DNA from: Glaciecola punicea ACAM 611 | GTDB taxonomy: Bacteria > Pseudomonadota > Gammaproteobacteria > Enterobacterales > Alteromonadaceae | Direction of reading: 5' to 3' | Assembly (NCBI RefSeq): GCF_000252165.1 | Contig: NZ_BAET01000022.1 | Location: forward strand, 43,801-107,800 | DNA: 64,000 bases | Part shown: piece after piece, positions 1 through 9,576 of the stretch | Layout: each line of letters starts with the position of its first letter | Position numbering within the stretch: the stretch's first letter is position 1 | Notes under the pieces: model-generated | The model's database searches: none | What the model saw: the letters and a program-made list of their open reading frames with translations, nothing else | Told to the model about the DNA's origin: nothing | Program-made: the position numbers and the translations under genes

Positions 1-833
1 AACTTAGGATCTATATTTGAGACCAACTTATCGCACAAAAAAGTCCCATTATTTGTATTAACGCCAGTGACCACATTATTGACTATACTTATGTCGTCTA
101 CGCTAGTATTGAGCTTTATTTCAATGCCTTGTTCTAGCATCAGCTTTTCTAAGCCGTTTATAATGGCGCCTGTACCGCCCATCGCGAAATGAACGCCCCA
201 TTTGCGCTCTAAAAAATGAATTAAGCTATAAATGCTGGTAGTGGCAAAAGGATTACCACCGACTAGCAAAGGCTGTATCGAAAATGCTTGGCGTAACTTG
301 TCGCTCTTTAAATAAGCACTTACCATTTGATACACAGTACGATGACATTTTAACTTAATAAGCGCAGGTACTTGCGAGAGCATGGTCGAAATTTTATGAA
401 AGGGTTTATCGGAAAGCTGTGTAAATCCAACGTCAAATATGGCCTCAGACTGCGCCAAAAGACCCAAGTAGCCAGCCTTGTCTTCGGGCTCAATATCGTC
501 TATTCGTGCCAGCGTTTCTTCAATTGTGCCGCCATAGTCAAAGTGACTGCCATCGGGGTAAACGAAGCGATACCAAGGCTCTACGGGGACAAGCTCAAAG
601 TAATCTTCTAATTTTTTGTCAAATAGTGAAAATAATTCTTCCAACAGAAAAGGAGCGGTAACGACGGTTGGTCCTGCGTCGAAAATAAACCCGTCCTTGT
701 TAAATTGCTGAGCACGGCCACCAAGTCTTTCTCTTTGGTCAATTAACACAACTTCGTAGCCTTTGGCTCGCAGTCTAAGGGCCGACGCTATTCCCCCAAA
801 ACCGCCGCCAATTACAATAGCGTTATTACTCAT
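1..833 (-). CDS. crtI: Phytoene desaturase CrtI, 5' part (runs off left edge)
   Basis: FAD-dependent desaturase converting phytoene towards lycopene in the carotenoid/retinal branch. The minus-strand frame opens with MSNNAIVIGGGFGGIASALR, a Rossmann dinucleotide-binding motif, followed by ERLGGRAQQF and FDAGPTVVTAP, typical of bacterial CrtI. Only about 277 N-terminal residues lie in the window; the family is usually near 490-500 residues, so the C-terminus is outside. The ATG lies inside the 3' end of crtE: the two genes share 8 bases (ATGAGTAA), which implies translational coupling. Neighbouring crtE and proteorhodopsin point to beta-carotene and retinal supply; crtB, crtY and blh would be expected further left but cannot be seen here. 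Confidence 0.93.
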   Translation of the reverse strand, partial: MSNNAIVIGGGFGGIASALRLRAKGYEVVLIDQRERLGGRAQQFNKDGFIFDAGPTVVTAPFLLEELFSLFDKKLEDYFELVPVEPWYRFVYPDGSHFDYGGTIEETLARIDDIEPEDKAGYLGLLAQSEAIFDVGFTQLSDKPFHKISTMLSQVPALIKLKCHRTVYQMVSAYLKSDKLRQAFSIQPLLVGGNPFATTSIYSLIHFLERKWGVHFAMGGTGAIINGLEKLMLEQGIEIKLNTSVDDISIVNNVVTGVNTNNGTFLCDKLVSNIDPK

Positions 834-1683
834 AGGTGCCTTCGTTCGCTTTAACTAACAGTTTTTGTGAGGCTTTGATTACCGAATTGGCACAGTTAGC
901 AGGAAGTAATTTAAGTTCTCTTTCACACTGCATGAGTAGATATTGTGCGCGCTTGCGCGCAAAGCTAATGGCTTCTGCGACGCTACACTTCGTTGCCAAT
1001 AAATTTATTAAATTTAGATGCTTATGCTGCAAATCCTGCTGCCAATCGTTCAGGTCATCTACAATTTGATAGGCAATCGCAAATTTATGTAATGCTTTAT
1101 TTGCCGTATTCACATGATGTTCGTGGCCTGACATAAGTAGAGGGAGACCCAGCGTTAATTGAATTAATGGGCCAGATTTCATTGCAGCGATTTCTTCATA
1201 CTGCTGCTCGCTTATGTCGCTACTTGCGTCGATATCACGCGATTGGCCTTGAATTGTGATGGAAACAGCTTCATTTATATGTAGTAGAAGCGATGATAGC
1301 GCGGGATGCGCGCCTATATCGGCAAGAGTACCATAGGCAGCCGATATCATTGTGTCACCGGTGCATATGGCATGTGACTTACCGTATTTTTTCCACACCG
1401 ACTGTCGGCCTCTGCGAGTAGTTTCGCAGTCCTGTAAGTCGTCATGGACTAAAGATGCGTTATGTAATAATTCAATACTGCAGGCCAAAGCAATAATGGC
1501 CTTAATGGGTAATTCTAAAGCAATGCCTGCATCAATACACAGTTTTGCCCGTGACCTGTTCCCACCGCTGTTTAAGTGAAATAAGCTAGGTGCGCTATGT
1601 TGCAGTCTAAAAACCATTTCCTCTTCACATTGATTGAGTAAGAGAGGTAACTGCGGTATAGGGTGCGAATTAGTTTGTATCAT
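826..1683 (-). CDS. crtE: Geranylgeranyl diphosphate synthase CrtE (polyprenyl synthetase)
   Basis: Trans-prenyltransferase making the C20 GGPP precursor of carotenoids. Both aspartate-rich Mg-diphosphate motifs are visible: DDLQD with downstream RRG at about residues 81-93, and DDLND at about 210. The length of about 285 residues is normal. A GTG three codons upstream (1692) is also possible; I chose the ATG at 1683, which has AGAG about 8 bases ahead. It lies between proteorhodopsin and crtI and overlaps crtI by 8 bases, so it probably belongs to one transcript making retinal precursor. Farnesyl or longer-chain specificity cannot be excluded from sequence, but the context favours GGPP. Confidence 0.9.
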   Translation of the reverse strand: MIQTNSHPIPQLPLLLNQCEEEMVFRLQHSAPSLFHLNSGGNRSRAKLCIDAGIALELPIKAIIALACSIELLHNASLVHDDLQDCETTRRGRQSVWKKYGKSHAICTGDTMISAAYGTLADIGAHPALSSLLLHINEAVSITIQGQSRDIDASSDISEQQYEEIAAMKSGPLIQLTLGLPLLMSGHEHHVNTANKALHKFAIAYQIVDDLNDWQQDLQHKHLNLINLLATKCSVAEAISFARKRAQYLLMQCERELKLLPANCANSVIKASQKLLVKANEGTYE

Positions 1684-1709
1684 TATTGTCACTCTAACCT
1701 AAGAAATAG

Positions 1710-1740
1710 AGTTTGCAACCCCAAAATAAGGTCGCAAACT
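1710..1740 (-). terminator. Hairpin between proteorhodopsin and crtE
   Basis: Inverted repeat: AGTTTGCAACC at 1710-1720 against GGTCGCAAACT at 1730-1740, with one internal mismatch and a 9-base loop. The T-run on the minus strand is poor (CTCTATTTCTT). It could partly attenuate transcription or stabilise the rhodopsin message relative to crtE. A full terminator seems unlikely. Confidence 0.35.
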
Positions 1741-1766
1741 AGTGTCATAGTAAGTAGTGCTTTAGT

Positions 1767-2663
1767 TTATGCCTTACTTGCTACTGGTTCTGCTTGACTT
1801 TCAGTAGTCGCCGCGTACCAAATTAATAGGCCGAACGCTACTTTGTTTACTAAGTCTGCAAAGTTATAAATAATGTTAAGCGCTTCAGAACTGCCTACGC
1901 CCGTGTATCCTGCAACATAACCAATTGGGTAAATAGCCCAACCAACGGTTACAATCCAGCACATAGCTTTGTATGCGTACTTAACTGCCGGAGTGGCTTG
2001 TGTTTCAGCTGCTTTGCCTGCTTCGCCGTAGAATATTTCATACAGGATGTAGAACCATCCTAGCATACCAATTACGAAACCTACCCAAATATTGATGTAG
2101 CCAGATTCGCCTAAATACCCTGGAATTAACATGACCAAAGTACCTATCAATAAGCGCCAGAAAATACCAATAGATGCTACGCCGATAGCGCGTAGAATTA
2201 AGTAAAATTCAATCATTAGTAACGGAACGGTTAATAACCAGTCTATATATCTAAATACAGTTGGTGACTCACCTGTTGCCACCCACACGTCGCGCATGTA
2301 GAAATAATGCACTGCCGCAATGAATGTTACTAAAGCTGAAACGACCAATGACGTTTTCCATTTTGCGGTTACGCCTTGTGTTTCCCAAAGGAAAAACACG
2401 GTAGAAGCCATTAAAGCCATTGAAATTATCCAAAATGAAATACCTACGAAATCATCTTGAGCTAAGCCTGCTGCGGCATTTGCAAAACCAGCAAACGTTA
2501 ATAAAAATAATCCTGTTACGATTAATTTTAATTTAACGCTGACTTGGCTTAACGAAAAGCCTTTTGTCTTTTTGTAAGCGTTTTTTATCATCATAATTTT
2601 CTCTATGTAGTCCTTCGTGAAACGTGTTTTAAAATGTACATGGATTGAAGGGTAATCCGACAT
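1767..2663 (-). CDS. Green-tuned proton-pumping proteorhodopsin
   Basis: Seven-helix retinal protein of the inner membrane that pumps protons outward in light. Using this start, the acceptor Asp141 lies in RYIDWLLTVPLLMIEF, Thr145 and donor Glu152 complete the D-T-E pump signature, His119 matches the proteorhodopsin counterion histidine, and Lys274 in LVNKVAFG is the retinal Schiff-base lysine. The tuning position equivalent to residue 105 is Leu149, which predicts green absorption. A signal peptide ends near FAGFANA (residues 57-63). Start choice is open: this ATG has AAGGAAG four bases ahead, whereas the in-frame ATG pair at 2594/2591 would give a more ordinary signal peptide but has a weaker AGAG site. 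It is followed by crtE and crtI. Confidence 0.95.
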   Translation of the reverse strand: MSDYPSIHVHFKTRFTKDYIEKIMMIKNAYKKTKGFSLSQVSVKLKLIVTGLFLLTFAGFANAAAGLAQDDFVGISFWIISMALMASTVFFLWETQGVTAKWKTSLVVSALVTFIAAVHYFYMRDVWVATGESPTVFRYIDWLLTVPLLMIEFYLILRAIGVASIGIFWRLLIGTLVMLIPGYLGESGYINIWVGFVIGMLGWFYILYEIFYGEAGKAAETQATPAVKYAYKAMCWIVTVGWAIYPIGYVAGYTGVGSSEALNIIYNFADLVNKVAFGLLIWYAATTESQAEPVASKA

Positions 2664-3205
2664 CGGACTTCCTTACCCCTCCTTTTTACTGTGACTAGTT
2701 GTGTTTGTACACTTCTTTCGGTGCTGAGGACGTGAAGATAATGTAAAGTAAAAATTACACTTAGTGCTTCAGGCCAATGGAATCAGATGCTTTCAGGTTT
2801 GCAAGTGAATAAAACATTTTCATTACGTTTTTGTAACCTTTGCGTAACGTTTGATAATCAAGCATATTTCAATCATATTTTAAGCAGTTAATTTAGTAAG
2901 ATTTTGCGAAATTAGTGTGTATCACCGTATTTCTAAGTGAAAGGGTGTAGGTTTTTTTATAATCGATTTAAAATTTTAAAGTAATTGGGTCTGTATTCTT
3001 AGATGGATCAGTAGTTTAAAAGTCTTGGCACGATTTTAGCTTACACAGCATTAGAAAACATTACAATATGCTCTTTTCCGATTAATCTATGTTCATAAGA
3101 ATATTACCATACGAAATTAAATAAATTGATAGTGATGCTAGGCTTAGTGGCTACTGCCACTTTCGTTAAAGCTGACCTTTTTAATTTACATATGGTTAAG
3201 CGCCA
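2664..3205. other. Intergenic region upstream of proteorhodopsin, downstream of sbcC
   Basis: About 540 AT-rich bases without a convincing gene. It must hold the rhodopsin promoter, reading leftward, but I could not assign -35/-10 boxes with confidence. A short dyad at 3146-3161 (AGTGGC, loop, GCCACT) lies just past the sbcC stop and may be a weak terminator. A strong purine stretch (AAGGAGGGG then AAGGAAG, read on the minus strand) precedes the rhodopsin ATG. Confidence 0.5.
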
Positions 3206-6200
3206 CTATGCAATTGTGCTAATACTACTGCCAACTCGACTGCTGTGAACGTCTATGCGCTTCGCCATCTGCTCCTTTAACTCAGTTACATGCGATATTA
3301 TCCCTATCATGCGCCCGCTGGCTTGAAGATCAACAAGGACTCTGATTGCAGCATCTAAGGAGTCACTATCTAGACTGCCAAAACCTTCATCAATAAATAG
3401 TGTGTCAAGGTGTATGCCTCCTGCGTAAGACTGCACTACATCCGACAAGCCTAAAGCTAACGACAGTGCCGCCATAAATGACTCTCCGCCCGAAAGTGTG
3501 GCCACCGAACGTGGCTTGCCTGTGTTACCATCATGCACCTCAAGTTCTAGCCCAGACGCTTTATTGCCTTTTGCACGGTCTTCTTTGCGAATAAGCTGAT
3601 ATCGCCCTTTACTCATAATATGTAAACGCTGTGATGCTTGTATAAGCACATCGTCAAGAAGTACGCTAAGCACAAATCGCTGTAAACTAACTTTATTGCC
3701 TGTGTTGCCATTTGCAACTTCGCTTAAGGTGCCTATTACCGAATATTGTTGGTTAAGCGTTTCGTTTTGGGTCTCTGCTTTTACCAGCTTGTCACTCACA
3801 TTGACTAAGCTAATATAGCGAGCCTCTAAGTCGCGCCATATTTTGTCTTTTTCTGCAGATATTTTAGTATTTGCGTTTAACCCTTGCTCAATACTGCTCA
3901 CATCGCTTCGTTGTTTATTACTGAGTCTTTGCCAAAGTTGCTTTACAATCGCGTTTAAGCTGTCTAGTTCAGTTTGGTAGCTAGCAATGGCTTGCTTTAA
4001 GGCGTGCTGCTGGCTTTCATCCGCTTGCGCTTGCATAAAATGCTTGGTATCGCTAAATTCGCTGTTAAACAATGCCTGCTGCCAATCACTGGCTGCTTTG
4101 CTGCTTCTTATTTCTTGCCCATGTAGCCCATTGAGCAGTGTCTTTTGGGTGGCACTTGCCTGATCAAAGCTTGACTGTTTCTTAGCCAGGTCAGTTTGTG
4201 CTTCACGTAGCAGCACTGTGAGCTGCTCAATAGTAGCGCTTAACTGTTGTAAACTTTGTGAAAGCTGCCAGGCGTCATGATGCTCCTTGGGAATTTGCGC
4301 GGCTAGTTCATTCGCGCTTGTTTGCGCCACAATCATCGCATTGTTGTCGTTACTTGCTTTTGCTTCTAGCACTAACAGATCGTCTGTGCTGCTTGCCTGC
4401 TGCGCTTTAATTTGTATTATGCGTTTGTTCAACTTGGATTTTGTCAGCTGCAGATTCGTTAATGACGCCAGCTTCCGGCTTATATCTGCTTGCTGCTGCT
4501 CAAGCTGTGCAAGCGACATTTGTGCATACTGGCCTAATTGCTGTGAATGTTCTGCAAATCTGTTTTGTTGCGTTTCTAGCTTGTTACTTATGGTAGCAAG
4601 CGTGTCTTTCGCCTCTTGCATATTCTCTCTAGAAACAGTTTCTCGTTGACGATCTTCGCCTACTTGTTCTTTAGAAACCAACATGTTGCTGCCGTCTTCA
4701 TGGGCTGGGTTTGGGTGATTTTTACTGCCGCATACCGGGCAGGGCTTGTCATGGCTTAATTCTTTTGCCAATAAGCTGGCTTGGCCCATGTGCCAAGCAA
4801 TTTCTGTTTGGGTAGCAATAGTGCAGGCCTTCTCAAATACTTGTGCGAGATTGTCAAGTTGAGCTTGGTCAATGCGCTGCTGTTTGAGGCACTTTGCTAT
4901 ATCCGCTGAAATAGCATCTAGCATACTGCGTTCGTTATGTTTTTGAGCGAGTTTATCTAAAGCTTGCTGCAGCGGTGTCACTTGTTCAAGTGTGTGAGTG
5001 TGTGAAATAACGAGTGCTTCTTTTTTGAGAAGCTCGCTGGCTAATGCACCTAAGCTGCATTTTTTTTGTTCAAGCGCTTGGCTGCTACTTGCGAGCTTAG
5101 CTGTTGCCCCTGTTACGCGTTCTTTATTGTCGCTAAGTTTCGTGAGCTGATGAGAAAAGCGTTTTAATTCAATTTGTTGCGTTTTAAAATCATCTAGAGC
5201 ACCGGCATTTAATTTGGCTGTTTCTACCCTGCTTAACGCTTGTCTATGCTGAGAACGCGCATTTGAAACCGCTAATTTTGCTTGCTCATGATATTTACTC
5301 GCACTCACATAGGCGGCCTGGCATTCCACATTATTTGTATATAAATGGTAAATTTTTTGTGCACTAAGTGCTTGGCTTAATAGTGCTTTCTTTACTTCAA
5401 TATCATTATTTTGCTTATTTATTAAAGACAAGTCAGTGCGCTTCGCGTCTAACTCATCAAACTGCCGATTTATCGTTTTGGCTTTATCTATTTCACTTTG
5501 CTGTTTTTGCACTTCGCCATGCGCTTGATCTTTTTCAGATTTGGCCTGAAAAAGCGCAGGGATTAAGCTCTCAATTTCGATGTTAAGCTGCTCACGACAG
5601 TCTAGATTTGCACCTTCTAATATGCCGCGCACTTTGCTTTGATGAAGCTCGACCGCCTGTTTTATGCCTGAAGCTTGTTCCTTGAGCTTGTTTTCAATTT
5701 GCTTATAGATATGGGTTTCGAACAGTTGGCTAAAAATGCTCTCTCGGTCTTTTGAGTCGGCCATTAACAGTTCACGAAATTTATCCTGCGGCAATATCAT
5801 GACCTGTCTGAACTGTTCAACCCCAATGCCTAATAATGTATTAATGTGGTTGGTAGCGTCGTTAACGCTTTTCGATACCCATAAAACGCCTTCATCAGAG
5901 CCGTCTAAGTACCAAAGCTTAGCTTCAGCTCTTTTGATGGTGACGCCTTCACCTCTGGTTCTTGGGCGTTCTTGTATAGGAGATCGCCAAATAGCATAGC
6001 GTTTATTGCCCAACATAAATTCTAGACTAACTTCACATAATACCTCTTCACTGGCGTGATCGCAGCGCATTTGCTGGGGATCGCGATCTGCTCCTGCGGT
6101 TTGTCCATATAAGGCAAAGCAGATAGCGTCTAAGATGGCGCTTTTACCAGCGCCGGTGGGGCCGTTGATCAAGAACAGCGGGTTGCTGCCTAAAGCGGTA

Positions 6201-6265
6201 AAATCAATCTCTTCTTTGCCAGCAAACGGTCCAAAGGCTTGCAGGCGTAGTTTAAGCGGCGTCAT
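3206..6265 (-). CDS. sbcC: SbcC, Rad50-like ATPase subunit of the SbcCD nuclease
   Basis: ATPase of the SbcCD (Mre11-Rad50-like) complex, which opens hairpins, degrades DNA ends and processes protein-blocked ends. Walker A GPTGAGKS is at about residues 35-42, the zinc hook CPVCG near 507-511 at the tip of a long coiled coil (SQALEQKK- and LEQQQADI-type heptads on either side), the signature LSGGESF near 925, and Walker B LFIDEGFGSLD near 955. The length of 1019 residues is usual. Its ATG overlaps the sbcD stop by 4 bases. It is the last gene of a five-gene minus-strand run that starts with an SMC-kleisin-KITE set. Confidence 0.95.
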   Translation of the reverse strand: MTPLKLRLQAFGPFAGKEEIDFTALGSNPLFLINGPTGAGKSAILDAICFALYGQTAGADRDPQQMRCDHASEEVLCEVSLEFMLGNKRYAIWRSPIQERPRTRGEGVTIKRAEAKLWYLDGSDEGVLWVSKSVNDATNHINTLLGIGVEQFRQVMILPQDKFRELLMADSKDRESIFSQLFETHIYKQIENKLKEQASGIKQAVELHQSKVRGILEGANLDCREQLNIEIESLIPALFQAKSEKDQAHGEVQKQQSEIDKAKTINRQFDELDAKRTDLSLINKQNNDIEVKKALLSQALSAQKIYHLYTNNVECQAAYVSASKYHEQAKLAVSNARSQHRQALSRVETAKLNAGALDDFKTQQIELKRFSHQLTKLSDNKERVTGATAKLASSSQALEQKKCSLGALASELLKKEALVISHTHTLEQVTPLQQALDKLAQKHNERSMLDAISADIAKCLKQQRIDQAQLDNLAQVFEKACTIATQTEIAWHMGQASLLAKELSHDKPCPVCGSKNHPNPAHEDGSNMLVSKEQVGEDRQRETVSRENMQEAKDTLATISNKLETQQNRFAEHSQQLGQYAQMSLAQLEQQQADISRKLASLTNLQLTKSKLNKRIIQIKAQQASSTDDLLVLEAKASNDNNAMIVAQTSANELAAQIPKEHHDAWQLSQSLQQLSATIEQLTVLLREAQTDLAKKQSSFDQASATQKTLLNGLHGQEIRSSKAASDWQQALFNSEFSDTKHFMQAQADESQQHALKQAIASYQTELDSLNAIVKQLWQRLSNKQRSDVSSIEQGLNANTKISAEKDKIWRDLEARYISLVNVSDKLVKAETQNETLNQQYSVIGTLSEVANGNTGNKVSLQRFVLSVLLDDVLIQASQRLHIMSKGRYQLIRKEDRAKGNKASGLELEVHDGNTGKPRSVATLSGGESFMAALSLALGLSDVVQSYAGGIHLDTLFIDEGFGSLDSDSLDAAIRVLVDLQASGRMIGIISHVTELKEQMAKRIDVHSSRVGSSISTIA

Positions 6266-7404
6266 GCTTGCTGTTCCTGTTTGATAAGCGAAACGATGGT
6301 TTCTTTTACCGCCTTTTGTTGATCTGTGCTCATTGCTTGGCCTGACACCTGTTCAAAAAAATCGCTAAACATCTCTAGTTCGCCTCGCTTGAGTTTTTCG
6401 CGGTTCATTGCCTGATCGCCTGTTATTAACATGCCGGGTTTTTCTAGCATCAGCACATTTGGATATACCTCACGCAGCTTTGCCATGGGCTCTAGTATGG
6501 CATGGCGATCGGTCATTCTTATCAGCACATAATCTTGCTTGTGAGGGTCTAATTTACCTTGTTCAATAATAGTGGCAAATTCCCCTTCAATAACGCGCAT
6601 ATTTCGCAGCGGCGCTAATGGCAGGTGGGTAAATGAGGCTCTGCCGTCTTTGTCTAGTTCGACTAAGGTTATGCCTTTTTTCTGATGCTGTTCAGAAAAG
6701 CTATATTTTAAAATAGAGCCTGAATATCGAATATGCGGGGCGCCTTTTTGCTGCGGCGCATGCAGGTGGCCAAGCGCTACATAGTTAAAATCTTCACAGG
6801 GTTGATAACTTACTCGGTCAGAGCCGCCAATAGAAAGGGGCCTTTCTGAGTCTGATGTTTGCGCGCCGTCTATAAAACAGTGGCTAATTAACACATTTGC
6901 TTGATTAGCTAGGGTGGCCTTGCTAATTTTATTGACTAAAAAAGTGTGCGCTTCGTCAAAGCTTTTTACATCTTCGCTCCACACGTTACGCACCGTTTCA
7001 GGATCGGTATAAGGAATACCGTAAAAAGCAACGTCACCGGTTGACGACGCAATTACTACAGGCTCTGTAATTGCCGATAAATCCCCCATTATATGTAAGC
7101 CTGATTTTTTTAGCTGCCTGGAGCCAAAGCGCACGCGCTGGGCACTGTCGTGGTTACCCGGAATAAGAATGACGGGGACGCCCAAATCCATGGTTATTGC
7201 GGTGAGCACTTGGTCAAGTAAATCAACGGCACTTGCTGGCGGTATAGAGCGGTCGTAAATATCGCCCGCTATGATCACCGCGTCTACTTTTTCTGTTTTG
7301 ATGTAATCTAGCAACTGGTTTAGCACATGGCGCTGGTCTTCAAGTAAAGACACATTGTGAAATTGACGGCCTATGTGCCAGTCGGAGGTATGAATAAACT
7401 TCAT
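6262..7404 (-). CDS. sbcD: SbcD, Mre11-like nuclease subunit
   Basis: Metal-dependent exo/endonuclease subunit of SbcCD. The calcineurin-like phosphoesterase motifs are all present: HTSDWHIGR at the N-terminus, GDIYDR, GNHDS, SHCFIDG and LGHLHAPQ. At 380 residues it is close to family norm. The start has a clear AAAGGAC site about 11 bases upstream. It lies 51 bases after the winged-helix gene of the SMC set and overlaps sbcC by 4 bases, so coexpression of nuclease and SMC genes is plausible. Confidence 0.95.
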   Translation of the reverse strand: MKFIHTSDWHIGRQFHNVSLLEDQRHVLNQLLDYIKTEKVDAVIIAGDIYDRSIPPASAVDLLDQVLTAITMDLGVPVILIPGNHDSAQRVRFGSRQLKKSGLHIMGDLSAITEPVVIASSTGDVAFYGIPYTDPETVRNVWSEDVKSFDEAHTFLVNKISKATLANQANVLISHCFIDGAQTSDSERPLSIGGSDRVSYQPCEDFNYVALGHLHAPQQKGAPHIRYSGSILKYSFSEQHQKKGITLVELDKDGRASFTHLPLAPLRNMRVIEGEFATIIEQGKLDPHKQDYVLIRMTDRHAILEPMAKLREVYPNVLMLEKPGMLITGDQAMNREKLKRGELEMFSDFFEQVSGQAMSTDQQKAVKETIVSLIKQEQQA

Positions 7405-7455
7405 GTGTTTTTTGTCCTTTTTTGCGCTTAGCCTGTTTACAGATAAAGGGCAGTG

Positions 7456-8094
7456 CTACAGGTTTTCGTGCGCCTGAATGACCGCGTCTAAGAACGTTTT
7501 GCCCGCGGATGATAAAAAGTAATGATTGCTGCTGGTATCAAAGGCAAAACCGCGGTTGACCAAATACTCTATGGCTTTTTGCCAATTGGCGAATTTTAAG
7601 GCTCTGCAAATGCTTTTGTATTCGTCGCTTTCACCAAGGGCTTCAATGTCTTTGTTATTGAAGCCTAATGAATCGAGGCTTAAGCTATCGATGTTGCGGC
7701 CACTCATTTCAAAGTAACGCCCTAAAATAAGCAATATGGATTGGGTTCTTAGCGCGTGTTCATCGGCTTCGTCAATTTCGCTGTCAGCAAAGTTGTTGAT
7801 GTAAAAAAATTCACCCTTCGCGTTATATTCAAGCTCTTTGCCAATCAATTTGTACAGCAGGGTGAAGGCGTCTACGTATCTGAATAGATACGTGTAGTCT
7901 TTGTCTTCAACATGCTGTGATTTCAACTTGTTATAGCTTAATTTGGTGATAACTCTACCTTGGGTAAAACGCTGGTAGATGCGTGCGCTAATGTTGTGGT
8001 TGAGTTCATCCATGGCGCCGTGTGCTGTATTCACGTGACTAGCGGGCTTGTTTGTCGCGTTAGCACTGTCATTATGTTGGTTGCTGTCAGTCAT
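7456..8094 (-). CDS. KITE/winged-helix condensin subunit, MksE/JetB-like
   Basis: A 212-residue protein with a polar, disordered first 30 residues (Asn/Ser/His-rich), then an alpha/beta region that looks like tandem winged helices (ARIYQRFTQGRVITK; YLFRYVDAFTLLYKLIGKEL; GEFFYINNF). Size, architecture and place next to an SMC and a kleisin-like gene match MksE/JetB, the KITE subunit that bridges kleisin and SMC heads. The start overlaps the kleisin gene by 8 bases. Motif identity alone is weak, so the assignment rests largely on context. The following gene is sbcD, not jetD/mksG. Confidence 0.6.
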   Translation of the reverse strand: MTDSNQHNDSANATNKPASHVNTAHGAMDELNHNISARIYQRFTQGRVITKLSYNKLKSQHVEDKDYTYLFRYVDAFTLLYKLIGKELEYNAKGEFFYINNFADSEIDEADEHALRTQSILLILGRYFEMSGRNIDSLSLDSLGFNNKDIEALGESDEYKSICRALKFANWQKAIEYLVNRGFAFDTSSNHYFLSSAGKTFLDAVIQAHENL

Positions 8095-9574
8095 GTGGGT
8101 CTTGCGCCTTTAGCGGTGATTGATTGGCAATACAGCGAACTTTACGATAGCGATAGTTTTCGTGCATTTGAGAGGTGTCTTTTATAGTGTTATGGCTAAC
8201 CCAGCCAAATAAATTGGTATGCTTTATTGTGAAACCGCGCCTACTGCCTTTTATAAAACCTATGCTTGAGATTAAGTCATACAAATGATAATCGTTAAAC
8301 TTGTCTTGCAGGCGCATGTGCAGCATATTCACTAAGTCGTCTGTGTCGCGCAGCGTTACCTTTTCTAATACATCTACCAGGCGCTTATGCCTTTGCATTC
8401 TCTGCAATGCACGTTGGTTAGTACTCGCTTTTCCTAAAACCCCTAACAACTCATTAAAATGGGACACATCTAGCGTGCGCCCTTGAAGTTCGTTAAATAA
8501 ATTTTTAAAGTAAGCGGGGGAATCGTTAAAACCATAGCCAATGGGCCGCACAAACGCCAGTATATTAGGTGAAAAGGAAGGTAAGATAATCGCTGCGCTG
8601 CCTATTCTACGCTTGTTTAAATTGTCGCTTAGGGTGCTTTGCAGTTCTGGCACTAGCTTATTCTGATAAAAATGCTCAATAGCGTTAAAGCGCTTTATGC
8701 TATCACGCTCCTTATGAATAAAGCGGTTTATGGTACTGGCGGTGGCCTCAATAGGCTGATAGTAGTTTAAAAAACTCAAGGCATAGCTTTGAATATTATT
8801 CGCTATCTGAGTTTTGTTGTGCGCAAGCAAAGCATCATGAATTTTTGAAACAACGCCATGCAGGCCTTCAAAGTCTTGATAAGTGGTATCAGGATTTAGG
8901 AATACCAGCAGCGGCATAATGTGGCGCTCATAAAGCTTCACTATTTGCTGCAGCCACTGCTGTTTAGCTTCTACATACTGTGCGCTTGTTAGGCTACTTT
9001 TTGCACTAGAGGACGTTAAGGCCTCTAAGTCTTTACTGAGTGACTGCATTTTAACGATATTTTGACGCACATCGCTGAGCAACCTGCCTATGTGCAAAAA
9101 CAAGTTATCAATGAACTCAGCAAAATCATCATCGTCGTCTACAAAATTATAGTGACCGCTTACTATGCCCAGATGTGCTTTATTAAGTATTTGAAGATGG
9201 GTTTTAAGCTGTATATCAGTGAGTTTCTTAAATAGAGAGACGTCGCACAGTCTCACTACTGCAAGTACGGAATCTTGAAAATATAACCTATTCTCGCCTT
9301 GGCTATTGTCAACGTCCATCACAATATGTGCCTGCAGCAAATTACTCGTTGAAAAAGCGATGTTTATGCGCTTTCGGGTATCTGACTTAACATCTTCGGT
9401 GTATTTTTTGACCCGTGTGAAGATAGCGTACTCGGGAATATAATTAATGGCGGCAGCGTCCATCTCTCTAATGCACTGCGACATTATTTTACGGTGCTCA
9501 AGCAGCACGTTCAACGTTTCTACTGTGCCTAATGCCTTGTAGTCAACACTGCCCTTGTAAGTACTTACTTTCAT
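8087..9574 (-). CDS. Kleisin-like condensin subunit, MksF/JetA-like
   Basis: A 495-residue, mostly helical protein with no enzyme motif. Its length fits MksF/JetA kleisins (about 450-500). Features are an acidic patch VDDDDDF near residue 150, long helical stretches (LSKDLEALTSSSAKSSL; RALQRMQRHKRLVDVL), and a C-terminal basic, winged-helix-like section (IGFIKGSRRGFTIKH). It starts only 2 bases after the SMC stop and overlaps the next gene by 8 bases, typical of subunits made in fixed ratio. In Wadjet operons JetA normally comes first; here it is second, after the SMC. Function is inferred from position and size more than from sequence identity. Confidence 0.55.
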   Translation of the reverse strand: MKVSTYKGSVDYKALGTVETLNVLLEHRKIMSQCIREMDAAAINYIPEYAIFTRVKKYTEDVKSDTRKRINIAFSTSNLLQAHIVMDVDNSQGENRLYFQDSVLAVVRLCDVSLFKKLTDIQLKTHLQILNKAHLGIVSGHYNFVDDDDDFAEFIDNLFLHIGRLLSDVRQNIVKMQSLSKDLEALTSSSAKSSLTSAQYVEAKQQWLQQIVKLYERHIMPLLVFLNPDTTYQDFEGLHGVVSKIHDALLAHNKTQIANNIQSYALSFLNYYQPIEATASTINRFIHKERDSIKRFNAIEHFYQNKLVPELQSTLSDNLNKRRIGSAAIILPSFSPNILAFVRPIGYGFNDSPAYFKNLFNELQGRTLDVSHFNELLGVLGKASTNQRALQRMQRHKRLVDVLEKVTLRDTDDLVNMLHMRLQDKFNDYHLYDLISSIGFIKGSRRGFTIKHTNLFGWVSHNTIKDTSQMHENYRYRKVRCIANQSPLKAQDPHD

Positions 9575-9576
9575 AT

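Noticed and set aside
4287-4649. Plus-strand 120-codon Ser/Cys/Ala-rich frame
   Set aside because: Antisense to the sbcC coiled coil; composition is that of a shadow frame.
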